A stretch of DNA of 51,413 nucleotides, taken from contig JAFQIG010000068.1 of the NCBI GenBank assembly GCA_017397655.1, positions 1 through 51,413 on the forward strand, written 5' to 3'. Made by a program: the position numbers and the translations under genes. The number at the start of each line of letters is the position of its first letter. The stretch's first letter is position 1. This DNA comes from Clostridia bacterium (GTDB lineage Bacteria > Bacillota > Clostridia > Oscillospirales > Acutalibacteraceae). Under the pieces are notes generated by a model, which saw nothing but the letters and a program-made list of their open reading frames with translations, did no database searches and was not told the origin of the DNA. Positions 41,875 to 50,058 of this stretch are shown here, one piece after another.

Positions 41875-43194
41875 ATGAAAATTACATTTATGGGTGCAGG
41901 CAGTACGGTATTTGCAAAAAACGTTCTCGGTGACGTTATGTGTTCCGAAGTTTTAAGAGAATGCGACATCGCACTTTATGACATTGATGCCGACAGACTC
42001 AGTCAGTCGGAGCTTATGGTCAACACTCTTAACAAGAACATTAACGAAAACAGAGCTCGTGTCAAGGCTTATCTCGGTGTTGAAAACAGAAAGGATGCGC
42101 TGAGAGGTGCTGACTTTGTTGTCAACGCAATTCAGGTAGGACTTTATGATCCCTGTACAATAATCGACTTTGAAGTACCCAAGAAGTACGGACTCCGTCA
42201 GACGATTGCCGACACAACGGGCATCGGCGGTATCTTCAGAGCACTCAGAACAATTCCTGTACTTGCAGACTTTGCCGCAGATATGCGTGAGGTTTGCCCC
42301 AATGCACTTTTCCTTAACTATACAAATCCCATGGCAATGCTTTCGGGCTATATGCAGAGATATACAGGTGTCGAAACTGTCGGTCTTTGCCACAGCGTTC
42401 AGGGCTGTTCAAGAGGACTTCTCCGTGATCTTGAAATTCCCTTTACAGAGCCGATCAGAGAAAGAATTGCCGGTATCAACCATATGGGTTGGCTTCTTGA
42501 ACTGTACGATGCTGACGGTAAGGATCTTTATCCCGAAATCCGCAGAAAGGCTATTGAAAAGCTTGAAAATGATAAGGAATGTCACGATCTTGTCAGATAT
42601 GAGTACATCAGACGTCTCGGCTACTACTGCACGGAATCAAGTGAACATAATGCCGAGTACAATAACTTCTTTATCAAGGATAAATATCCCGAGCTTATCG
42701 AAAGATACAATATTCCGCTTGATGAATATCCCAGACGTTGCGTAAATCAGATTGCACGCTGGAACAGCGAAAAAGAGAAGTATCTCAACGGTGAAGTTTC
42801 TCATACAAGAACAAAGGAATATGCTTCCTACATTATGGAAGCTATCGTAACGGATATTCCCTATAAGATCGGCGGTAACGTTCTTAATACAAACGGACTT
42901 ATTCCCAATCTTCCCAGAGAAGCCTGCGTAGAGGTTGCCTGTCTTGTCAACAAGTACGGTGTTCAGCCTTGTGCACAGCCTGCACTTCCCGTACAGCTTG
43001 CAGCTATGAATATGACCGAAATCAATGTTCAGCTTCTTACAATCGAAGCGGCTCATACTCTCAAGAAAGAGCATATTTATCAGGCAGCTATGCTTGATCC
43101 GCATTGCTCTTCCGAGCTTTCCATTGATGATATCGTCAGCATGTGTGACGATCTTATCGAAGCTCACGGTGACTGGCTGCCCAAGTATCATTAA
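41875..43194 (+). CDS. GH4 alpha-galactosidase-like (MelA type)
   Basis: A 439-aa GH4 enzyme, which needs NAD+ and Mn2+ for its oxidation-elimination mechanism. The Rossmann motif is ITFMGAGSTVF (Gly7-Ala-Gly-Ser10). GLCHSVQG (Cys172-His173) and GINHMGW carry metal ligands; NYTNPMAML and ESSEHNAEY are further GH4 landmarks. CHSVQG in place of CNxP fits alpha-galactosidase or alpha-glucosidase-type members acting on unphosphorylated sugar. This suits the neighbouring galactose-directed enzymes. ATG 41875 follows ATGGAGG. Last gene of its operon; no clear terminator was seen. Confidence 0.88.
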   Translation: MKITFMGAGSTVFAKNVLGDVMCSEVLRECDIALYDIDADRLSQSELMVNTLNKNINENRARVKAYLGVENRKDALRGADFVVNAIQVGLYDPCTIIDFEVPKKYGLRQTIADTTGIGGIFRALRTIPVLADFAADMREVCPNALFLNYTNPMAMLSGYMQRYTGVETVGLCHSVQGCSRGLLRDLEIPFTEPIRERIAGINHMGWLLELYDADGKDLYPEIRRKAIEKLENDKECHDLVRYEYIRRLGYYCTESSEHNAEYNNFFIKDKYPELIERYNIPLDEYPRRCVNQIARWNSEKEKYLNGEVSHTRTKEYASYIMEAIVTDIPYKIGGNVLNTNGLIPNLPREACVEVACLVNKYGVQPCAQPALPVQLAAMNMTEINVQLLTIEAAHTLKKEHIYQAAMLDPHCSSELSIDDIVSMCDDLIEAHGDWLPKYH

Positions 43195-43234
43195 TTGTTT
43201 ACAATCAGTTCATGCATTTTTACCGATTGTGTAG

Positions 43235-43240
43235 TATAAT
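43235..43240 (+). promoter_or_regulatory. Probable promoter of the DUF5685 operon
   Basis: TATAAT (43235-43240) in the context GTGTAGTATAATTTA, identical over 15 bases with the -10 region at 481-495. No good -35 was found. An inverted repeat ACAATC/GATTGT (43201-43206, 43225-43230) lies just upstream and could be an activator or repressor site. Confidence 0.5.
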
Positions 43241-43276
43241 TTATTTGTACTAAGATTTATTTGTGGGTGATCGTCT

Positions 43277-44134
43277 TTGCTCGGATATGTCAGAGCTTAT
43301 AAACCTGAGCTTAAGTTTAAAGAATACGATGTCTATAAGGGACTTTATTGCTCGCTTTGCAAAACGTTGCTCAGGCGTTATTCTCCGCTTGCTCAGCTGT
43401 TTCTCAGCTACGATGCAGTGTTCTTTGCGTTGCTTGTGCTTTCGGTTTCTGACAGATGTCCGTCCTTTTCAAAGTCACGCTGTTGCTACAATCCTGCAAA
43501 AAAATGTATGAAGTGTTCCGATGACGGTGGTGTATTGGACTTTTGCGCCGATATATCCGTAATAATGTTCTTTTACAAGCTTCGTGACAGCCTTTGTGAT
43601 AAAGGATTTGTTGAAAAGCTTGTTGCAATGATGATTTATCCTGCGGCTGTGCTTATGCACAAAAAGGCAAAAAGATTACAGCCGCAGGCTGAACTGATCG
43701 TCAAACAGGCGATGACCGCTCAGTCTGAAGCAGAAAATAACGATGCTTCACTTGATATGGCGGCTCATCCGTCTGCAGATGCACTGTCAAAGCTTGTTGC
43801 TCTTTTTACAGGACTTGATGCTGACAGTACGCTTTGCAGAATTGCTTATATGGTGGGACGTTTTGTCTACTGTATCGACTGTGTTGACGATGTTCACAAG
43901 GATTTGAAATCAGGCAATTTCAATCCCTTGAAAAAGAGATATAACGATTCTGCCGATGATTTTTACAGCTATGCACTCGGTATGCTTAATCTCAATATTT
44001 CGGAAGCTGTCAATCTTTATGAAAGTATGGAGATAAATCATTTTTCCGATTTGCTGTTCAATATTCTTTTTGACGGGTTGTACAATTCGTCATTGGCGGT
44101 AATCAATAAACACAACAGGGAGGTGGGTCAATGA
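43277..44134 (+). CDS. DUF5685 family protein, cysteine-rich
   Basis: A 285-aa protein beginning MLGYVRAYKPELKFKEYDVYKGLYCSLCKTL, the recognisable start of the DUF5685 family. Cysteines cluster in CSLC and in RCCYNPAKKCMKC (roughly residues 25-28 and 67-78), suggesting a metal or Fe-S site. The rest is alpha-helical with some amphipathic, membrane-like stretches. Function unknown. It starts at TTG 43277 with GTGGGTGAT upstream. Its stop overlaps the start of the J-domain-like gene (ATGA). Confidence 0.8.
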   Translation: MLGYVRAYKPELKFKEYDVYKGLYCSLCKTLLRRYSPLAQLFLSYDAVFFALLVLSVSDRCPSFSKSRCCYNPAKKCMKCSDDGGVLDFCADISVIMFFYKLRDSLCDKGFVEKLVAMMIYPAAVLMHKKAKRLQPQAELIVKQAMTAQSEAENNDASLDMAAHPSADALSKLVALFTGLDADSTLCRIAYMVGRFVYCIDCVDDVHKDLKSGNFNPLKKRYNDSADDFYSYALGMLNLNISEAVNLYESMEINHFSDLLFNILFDGLYNSSLAVINKHNREVGQ

Positions 44135-44748
44135 ATAATCCGTTTGAAGTATTGGGTGTATCCCAGAATGCAACTGATGACCAGATCAGAGAGGCGTACA
44201 GATATCAGGTAAGAAAGTATAACGAGGAACTTGAACAGAATCCGAACTCTGCTTTTGCCCGACAGAAGCTTTCCGATCTCGACAGAGCGTATGACGAGAT
44301 TATAATGTCACGAAGCGGCTACGGTTCTCAAAAGGGTAATGCTTATACTCAGCAAGGCGGCAATTACGGTAATTATTCCGCTCCTGCCGACTTTTCCGAT
44401 ATCAGAGAAAAAATCCGTGCAGGACGCCTTGATGATGCGCAGATACTGCTTGACGGTGTACCTGAATTCAACCGTTCGGCAGAGTGGTACTATCTGAAAG
44501 GTACCGTTCAGCAGAGAAAAGGCTGGCTTGAGGAAGCTTACGGTAACTTTGCGGCAGCCTGCCGTCTTGATCCGTCAAATCCCGAATACAAGGCAGCTTT
44601 TGACAGTATGCAGAATTCACGCTCAGGCGGTTACAGAACCGTTCGCAATGACAGAAGAGGTGCATCTTTTTGCGACGTTTGCACGGGACTTCTGTGTGCG
44701 GATTGCTGTTGCGAATGTATGGGCGGAGATCTTATCAGCTGTTGTTGA
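44131..44748 (+). CDS. J-domain-like protein lacking HPD, with cysteine-rich C-terminus
   Basis: A 205-aa protein. Residues 1-65 follow the DnaJ J-domain (NPFEVLGVSQNATDDQIREAYRYQVRKYNEELEQNP...), but the HPD triad that activates Hsp70 ATPase is replaced by NEE, so it probably does not work as a normal co-chaperone. A Gly/Tyr/Gln linker follows, then a TPR-like helical region (DAQILLDGVPEFNRSAEWYYLKGTVQQRKGWLEEAYGNFA). A striking cysteine-rich tail (CDVCTGLLCADCCCECMG, ending CC) may bind metal. Coupled by four bases to the cysteine-rich DUF5685 gene and followed by a membrane protein gene, which suggests the three act together. Function not known. Confidence 0.8.
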   Translation: MNNPFEVLGVSQNATDDQIREAYRYQVRKYNEELEQNPNSAFARQKLSDLDRAYDEIIMSRSGYGSQKGNAYTQQGGNYGNYSAPADFSDIREKIRAGRLDDAQILLDGVPEFNRSAEWYYLKGTVQQRKGWLEEAYGNFAAACRLDPSNPEYKAAFDSMQNSRSGGYRTVRNDRRGASFCDVCTGLLCADCCCECMGGDLISCC

Positions 44749-44763
44749 TAGGGAGGGCTTCGC

Positions 44764-45309
44764 TTGAAACAAAATATTAAAATTGCAGTTGGCGGAATTA
44801 TGGCGGCACTGTCGCTTGTATTTCTGTTTCTGTTTTCGGTTTTTCCGTCGGCAACTTTGGCAGCTCCCGCTGTTGCAAGTATTTTGACGGTGTTGGCTGT
44901 TCTGGAGCTTAACAAAAAATGGGCAGTCGGTGTTTTTGCCGCAGTCAGTATTTTGTCGGTACTTATAATTCCGTCAAAGGAAGCGGCAATATTATACGTC
45001 GTATTTTTCGGCTATTATCCGATTCTTAAATCGGTGCTTGAAAGTAAGATCCACAAAAAGTGGCTTGAAATGATCATCAAGACGGTTATGTTTTGTGTCA
45101 TAATGTTTGTTTCGTATGCATTGATGATCAGGTTCGTCGGAATCGAGTTTGACGAGATTCAGAAGTACGGCATGGCGGCAGTTCCTGCGCTGTTGGGTTT
45201 AGGTGCGGTTGCCTTTATAGGATATGATTATTGTCTGACATTGTTTGTCAGTGAATATATAAGAAAATGGCAGAAAAGATTTAATAAGTTGTTTAAATTA
45301 GGAAACTGA
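44764..45309 (+). CDS. Integral membrane protein of unknown function
   Basis: A 181-aa protein with five or six hydrophobic segments (for example GGIMAALSLVFLFLFSVFPS, LAAPAVASILTVLAVLEL, WLEMIIKTVMFCVIMFVSYAL). It resembles in size the small S-component-like and DUF membrane proteins but has no motif I can name. It starts at TTG 44764 after GGGAGG, 15 bases beyond the J-like gene. The C-terminus is basic and probably cytoplasmic. It closes the DUF5685 trio; a GH109-like gene follows 14 bases later. Confidence 0.75.
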   Translation: MKQNIKIAVGGIMAALSLVFLFLFSVFPSATLAAPAVASILTVLAVLELNKKWAVGVFAAVSILSVLIIPSKEAAILYVVFFGYYPILKSVLESKIHKKWLEMIIKTVMFCVIMFVSYALMIRFVGIEFDEIQKYGMAAVPALLGLGAVAFIGYDYCLTLFVSEYIRKWQKRFNKLFKLGN

Positions 45310-45323
45310 GGAGATAAAAGAAA

Positions 45324-46598
45324 ATGAGCGAAAAAAAGACAAATTTTGCGGTTGTCGGTATCAGCGGCAGAGGCAGCGGAATGCTTGAAAACTTTCTTGC
45401 AATTCCCGGTGTCAGAGTAGTTGCTGTATGCGACAAGTACGAGGACAGAGCAAAAAACGGTGTTGAGATCGTTGAGAGAGAAACAGGCGAAACTCCCGAT
45501 ATGTATCTTGACTATAAAGAGATGCTCAAGCGTGACGATTTTGAAGGCTTGCTCGTATTTACAACCTGGATCACACATTCAAGAATTGCTGTTGATGCAA
45601 TGCGTGCAGGCAAGCACGTTGCTATGGAAGTGGGCGGTGCAGCATCCATCGAGGAGTGCTGGCAGCTTGTCAGAACTTCCGAGGAAACAGGCAAATACTG
45701 TATGCTTCTTGAAAACTGCTGTTACGACAGAAACGAAATGGCACTCTTCAATATGGTCAAGCAGGGTATCTTCGGCGAGATCGTTCACCTTGAGGGTGGC
45801 TACAGACACGATCTTCGCAGTGAGATCTGTCACGGCAGAGAGAACAGACACGGCAGACTTTACAACTTTATGAACAGAAACGGTGAGCTTTATCCGACTC
45901 ATCAGTTAGGTCCCATCGCAAAGGTTATTGATATAAACAGAGGCAACAGATTCCTTACACTCTGTTCAATGGCAAGCAAATCAAGAGGTCTTAACGAATG
46001 GCTTCGCAAGAACGAGGTTGAGGGCTACGATATTACCGAATATCCCTTTAACCAGGGTGACGTTGTTACAACAATGATCAAGTGTGCAAACGGTGAAACA
46101 GTTGTTCTGCATCACGACTGTTCCGTTCCGAGACCGTACTCAAGAAACTATGTTATCGAGGGTACAAAGGGTATCTACAGCGAGGATCAGGATTCATGCG
46201 GAGCTGTCTATCTTGACGAATTCGGTGATGATGAATGGGTTCCTTTCAAGGACGGACTTCGTGACAAGTACGAGCATCCTCTTTGGAAAAAGTACGTTAT
46301 TGACGGTGTAAAGCGTGGTCACGGCGGTATGGACTATCTTGTACTTTCTGCATTTGCTGAGTCCGTTATCGAAGGTCATGAGCCTCCCATCGACGTATAT
46401 GATACCGCAACCTGGATGGCAATTACCTGTCTTTCCGAGCAGTCTGTTGCAATGGGTTCGATGCCTGTTCCCGTACCTGATTTTACAAACGGTATGTGGA
46501 TTGACCGTGAACCGTTCCACAGAGGAATCTATACGGTAAACGAAGTATGCGAAGAAGCTTTTGAAAAATATCAGATAGCAACGGAGGATGGAGAATGA
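45324..46598 (+). CDS. Gfo/Idh/MocA family protein, GH109-like (alpha-N-acetylgalactosaminidase type)
   Basis: A 424-aa NAD-binding protein. The Rossmann start is TNFAVVGISGRGSGM. AGKHVAMEVGGAASIEECW is the Gfo/Idh block; GELYPTHQLGPIAKVIDINRGNRF with His193 is the signature region of GH109 enzymes, which cleave alpha-N-acetylgalactosamine through NAD-dependent oxidation. There is no Tat or Sec signal, unlike many Bacteroidota members. It is followed with a four-base overlap by a BadF-type hexosamine kinase gene. This supports release of GalNAc from mucin-type O-glycans and its phosphorylation, but a sugar dehydrogenase role remains possible. Confidence 0.78.
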   Translation: MSEKKTNFAVVGISGRGSGMLENFLAIPGVRVVAVCDKYEDRAKNGVEIVERETGETPDMYLDYKEMLKRDDFEGLLVFTTWITHSRIAVDAMRAGKHVAMEVGGAASIEECWQLVRTSEETGKYCMLLENCCYDRNEMALFNMVKQGIFGEIVHLEGGYRHDLRSEICHGRENRHGRLYNFMNRNGELYPTHQLGPIAKVIDINRGNRFLTLCSMASKSRGLNEWLRKNEVEGYDITEYPFNQGDVVTTMIKCANGETVVLHHDCSVPRPYSRNYVIEGTKGIYSEDQDSCGAVYLDEFGDDEWVPFKDGLRDKYEHPLWKKYVIDGVKRGHGGMDYLVLSAFAESVIEGHEPPIDVYDTATWMAITCLSEQSVAMGSMPVPVPDFTNGMWIDREPFHRGIYTVNEVCEEAFEKYQIATEDGE

Positions 46599-47536
46599 GA
46601 TATTACATAGGTGTTGACGGTGGCGGAACAAAAACATATTACGCACTTTTTGACGATGACAAAAAGATAATTGCCGACTATAAAACTCCCGGAAGCAACC
46701 ACGAAAATCTTGAAGGCTCGTTTGACGAAGCGGTAGATATCATCTGGTCGGGTATTACAGGTCTTCTTGAGTCTGCAGGCAAGAGCCTTTCGGACATTTC
46801 CTTTACTCTTATGGGTCTTGCAGGTGTTGATCATCCTTTCCAGCACGATGCAATTTTTGAAAGACTTGAAGCAAAGGGTCTTAAAAACTTTGAAATTTAC
46901 AATGACGGCTTTATTGTCGTTAAGGCAGGCAGTATCTCGGGTGCTGCAATCGGTCTTAATAACGGAACGGGTACTTGCTGTAATTCCATCGACTCTGACG
47001 GCACAATGCTTCAGCTTGCAGGTCTCGGTGATTATTCGGGCGACATGGGCAACGGTCATTGGATCGCAATGATGGCTTACAGAGCGATTTATGACGAGGT
47101 ATATCTCGGACTTGATAAGACAGCTATTACCAAAAAGTATTACGATCGCTTCTCTCTTTCGACAAGAGAAGAGTTTTTGTCAACTGTCAGCGTTTTTGAA
47201 ACAGACGATGCTGAAGAATATATCCGTGCACTCATTACCGCTTACTTTGAAGCACTCAACGAGGGCGACAAGGTAGCTGAGGGTATTATGGAACAGATGG
47301 CAAAGCGCAGTGCGGCACTTATCGTTGCACATTCAAATCAGCTGAATTTTGCAGGTGACGAGATCGAGGTTGTTCTTTCGGGATCTATCCTGACTGCACT
47401 TCCGTCTGACCGTTATCTTAACAGAATTTCAGAGATTATCTCGGAAAAGAGCGACAGAAAGTTCCGCTTTATCAAGCTTTCCGAACCTCCCGTAATGGGA
47501 TGTGTAAACTGGATCAAGCAGGCATATGTTAAATAA
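46595..47536 (+). CDS. BadF/BadG-type kinase, N-acetylhexosamine kinase-like
   Basis: A 313-aa ASKHA-fold kinase. YYIGVDGGGTKTYYALFDDD is the phosphate-1 loop; TLMGLAGVDHP, the ICNDG-like FEIYNDGFIVVKAG strand and IGLNNGTGTCCNSID (phosphate-2) are typical of eukaryote-like N-acetylglucosamine kinases in the BadF/BadG/BcrA family. It likely phosphorylates GlcNAc or GalNAc released by nearby glycosidases, feeding NagA/NagB. Its ATG overlaps the preceding stop. The GH4 gene follows 23 bases later. Confidence 0.85.
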   Translation: MRYYIGVDGGGTKTYYALFDDDKKIIADYKTPGSNHENLEGSFDEAVDIIWSGITGLLESAGKSLSDISFTLMGLAGVDHPFQHDAIFERLEAKGLKNFEIYNDGFIVVKAGSISGAAIGLNNGTGTCCNSIDSDGTMLQLAGLGDYSGDMGNGHWIAMMAYRAIYDEVYLGLDKTAITKKYYDRFSLSTREEFLSTVSVFETDDAEEYIRALITAYFEALNEGDKVAEGIMEQMAKRSAALIVAHSNQLNFAGDEIEVVLSGSILTALPSDRYLNRISEIISEKSDRKFRFIKLSEPPVMGCVNWIKQAYVK

Positions 47537-47559
47537 TTATTTTGAATAGAGGAGTAGTT

Positions 47560-48843
47560 ATGAAAGAGATTAATGTTGCAGTAATCGGATCGGGCAGCAC
47601 ATATTGTCCCGAGCTTGTTGACGGTTTTATCAAAGCGAGAGATTCGCTTAAATTAAAAAAGATTTCCTTTATGGACATCGACGAAAGAAAACGTACAATC
47701 GTAGGTAATCTTTGTGTCCGTATGCTTAAAAAGGCAGAGATTGACTGTGAAGTTCTGCTGACAGACGATCTTGATGCAGCACTTCAGGGAGCGGACTTTG
47801 TTGTTACACAGATCCGTGTAGGCAAGCTTCCCGCAAGATATCTTGACGAAACAATTCCGCTTAAATACGATCTTATCGGTCAGGAAACAACAGGTATCGG
47901 CGGATTCTTCAAGGCACTTCGTACAGTTCCCGTAATGAAGAACATCTGCGAGCGTATCGAAGCTATCTGTCCCGATGCATGGCTTATCAACTTTACAAAT
48001 CCGTCGGGTATCATCACAGAGTTTGTTCTTAATCACACAAACGTAAAGAACATCGGTCTTTGTAACGTTCCGATCAATATGATCGACGATACAAAGGAAA
48101 TCAGCGGTGAGGACAGCGAGCTTACATATGTAGGTCTTAACCACCTCAGCTGGATCACATCCGTTAAAAAGGACGGTAAAGAGCTTCTTCCCGATATGAT
48201 CAAGACAGGCTTCTCACCCAAGGTTATGGAAAATATCAAGGATGACGGTTTCTCACTTGAAACTCTTGCTGCTATCAACGCAATTCCTTCGTCATATCTT
48301 CAGTATTATTACTGCAGAGCCGCAAAGCTTGATCACCTTAAGAGTGACGAAAAGAGCAGAGCTCAGGTATGTATGGAGATTGAAGAACAGCTTCTTGAAA
48401 TGTACTCTGACGAAGAGCTTGTTGTTAAGCCTGCACTTCTTGACAAGCGTGGCGGACATAAGTATTCACTCGCAGCTGTATCATTGATTGATTCTATCGC
48501 AAATGACAAGAACGATGTTCACGTTGTCAACATCAAGAACGGTGACACACTTCCCTTTATGGATAAGGATGACGTTGTTGAGATTGCTGCAGTTATCGGT
48601 AAGGACGGTGCTAAGCCCGTTCCCGTTGAAGAGATCAACAACCGTCACGTAGTCGGTCTTATGAGAATCGTCAAGGATTACGAAAAGTATGCTGTCGAAG
48701 CTGCTCTGACAGGCTCGGATACAGCGGCTCTCAATGCACTTCTCGTTCATCCTCTTGTAGGTGACTGGGAAAAGGCACAGAGATGCTTTGAAGAAATGAA
48801 AGAAGCTCATAAAGAGTTCCTTCCGCAGTTTTTCAATAAATAA
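47560..48843 (+). CDS. GH4 6-phospho-beta-glucosidase-like protein
   Basis: A 427-aa GH4 enzyme. INVAVIGSGSTYCPELVDGF is the NAD-binding start; GQETTGIGGFFKALRTVPVM, INFTNPSG, and GLCNVPI with the metal-binding Cys, followed by YVGLNHLSW, match 6-phospho-beta-glucosidases (CelF/LicH type). The CNxP form separates it from the CHSVQG enzyme at 41875. It would hydrolyse phosphorylated beta-glucosides, but no PTS genes are in the window, so the source of phosphosubstrate is unclear. ATG 47560 follows GAGGAG. Last gene of its operon. Confidence 0.88.
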   Translation: MKEINVAVIGSGSTYCPELVDGFIKARDSLKLKKISFMDIDERKRTIVGNLCVRMLKKAEIDCEVLLTDDLDAALQGADFVVTQIRVGKLPARYLDETIPLKYDLIGQETTGIGGFFKALRTVPVMKNICERIEAICPDAWLINFTNPSGIITEFVLNHTNVKNIGLCNVPINMIDDTKEISGEDSELTYVGLNHLSWITSVKKDGKELLPDMIKTGFSPKVMENIKDDGFSLETLAAINAIPSSYLQYYYCRAAKLDHLKSDEKSRAQVCMEIEEQLLEMYSDEELVVKPALLDKRGGHKYSLAAVSLIDSIANDKNDVHVVNIKNGDTLPFMDKDDVVEIAAVIGKDGAKPVPVEEINNRHVVGLMRIVKDYEKYAVEAALTGSDTAALNALLVHPLVGDWEKAQRCFEEMKEAHKEFLPQFFNK

Positions 48844-48849
48844 TTTTTT

Positions 48850-48877
48850 AAGGACGGGTGGAAACATCCGTCCTTTT
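48850..48877 (+). terminator. GNRA-capped terminator hairpin just before the DUF815 start
   Basis: An 11-bp stem (48850-48860 with 48865-48875, one wobble) capped by GAAA and followed by a T run. It lies seven bases after the GH4 stop and only ten bases before the next ATG, so it may also act on the following gene's leader. Confidence 0.75.
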
Positions 48878-48886
48878 GGTGATATT

Positions 48887-50041
48887 ATGAAAGATTTAAA
48901 AACACGTATCGGAGCATTAACGGTATTCCGTGAGTTCCTTTGTGATGAAGTAATCGCATCCTTGTATAATTTATTGGACAAAAAGAGTGATGTTTGTGCA
49001 TACTCTGATTTTGTTTCAAAGCTCTACAACGCAAACGGAGGAGATCTTTCACAGTATGTCAGATCAATCTGCGAAAACAGCAGTAATGTGTATGTCAGAA
49101 TGATCGGAAAAGGTGAAAGTGTTCCCGGATATATAGAAAAAAGTGTTGAATTTGAGCTTGATACTTTGCAGATGATCTCTGATCTCAGCTTTTATAATCT
49201 GACCGACTGCACTTGGGCATCACAGTTTAAATCGGGCGGAGTTGATATCAGGAAGATATACCTTGACAGAGCAAGAAATATCGGCAGATACGGCTTTGGT
49301 ATTTATGCGAAGTACGGAATGTTCTATCTTGATGACAGCGGTGAGATAATCCCTGTCAAAAATCCCGACAAAACACGTCTTTCACAGCTTGTCGATTATG
49401 AGTATCAGAGAGGTATTGTTATCGACAATACAAAAGCTCTGCTTTGCGGTAAGCCTGCTGCCAATATCTTATTGACAGGCGATGCAGGTACAGGCAAATC
49501 CGCAACCGTTAAGGCAGTTTGTAACGAACTTTTCGGTGACGGCCTGCGCATTATCGAGATCAGAAAAGATCAGCTTCATATCATACCGCAGATTCTTGAT
49601 GAGCTTGCAGAAAATCCGCTTAAGTTTGTTTTGTTTATAGATGATCTTTCTTTCTTAAAGGATGATGATAACTTCAATGCGCTTAAAGCGGTGCTTGAAG
49701 GATCGGTTTCTGCAAAATCCCGAAATGTCGTTATTTATGCAACAAGCAACCGACGCCATATTATCAAGGAAAAATTTTCTGACCGTGACGGTGATGAGGT
49801 TCATATCAATGACACCTTGCAGGAAACGGTATCTCTTTCCGAAAGATTCGGAATACATATTTCCTTTGATAAGCCCGATAAAAAAACGTTCCTTCACATT
49901 GTCAGATCACTTGCATCTCAGAGCGGTCTTAAAATTGACGATGATGAATTAGAGCTTAAAGCGGAACGTTTTGCTCTTCAGCGAGGCGGAAGATCGGCAA
50001 GACTTGCACGTCAGTTTGTTGACGGTCTTTTGTCGGAATAA
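48887..50041 (+). CDS. AAA-type ATPase, DUF815 family
   Basis: A 384-aa protein. The C-terminal half (from about residue 175) is a P-loop ATPase: NILLTGDAGTGKSATVKAV (Walker A), KFVLFIDDLSFLKDD (Walker B) and VVIYATSNRRHI (sensor 1), followed by a lid region ending GGRSARLARQFVDGL. The N-terminal half is helical and family-specific. DUF815 proteins are widespread in Clostridia; their role is not established. The ATG lies right after a terminator hairpin, with only a weak GGTG site. The MFS-like gene follows 17 bases later. Confidence 0.88.
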   Translation: MKDLKTRIGALTVFREFLCDEVIASLYNLLDKKSDVCAYSDFVSKLYNANGGDLSQYVRSICENSSNVYVRMIGKGESVPGYIEKSVEFELDTLQMISDLSFYNLTDCTWASQFKSGGVDIRKIYLDRARNIGRYGFGIYAKYGMFYLDDSGEIIPVKNPDKTRLSQLVDYEYQRGIVIDNTKALLCGKPAANILLTGDAGTGKSATVKAVCNELFGDGLRIIEIRKDQLHIIPQILDELAENPLKFVLFIDDLSFLKDDDNFNALKAVLEGSVSAKSRNVVIYATSNRRHIIKEKFSDRDGDEVHINDTLQETVSLSERFGIHISFDKPDKKTFLHIVRSLASQSGLKIDDDELELKAERFALQRGGRSARLARQFVDGLLSE

Positions 50042-50058
50042 GGGGTTGAATGTAGCTG

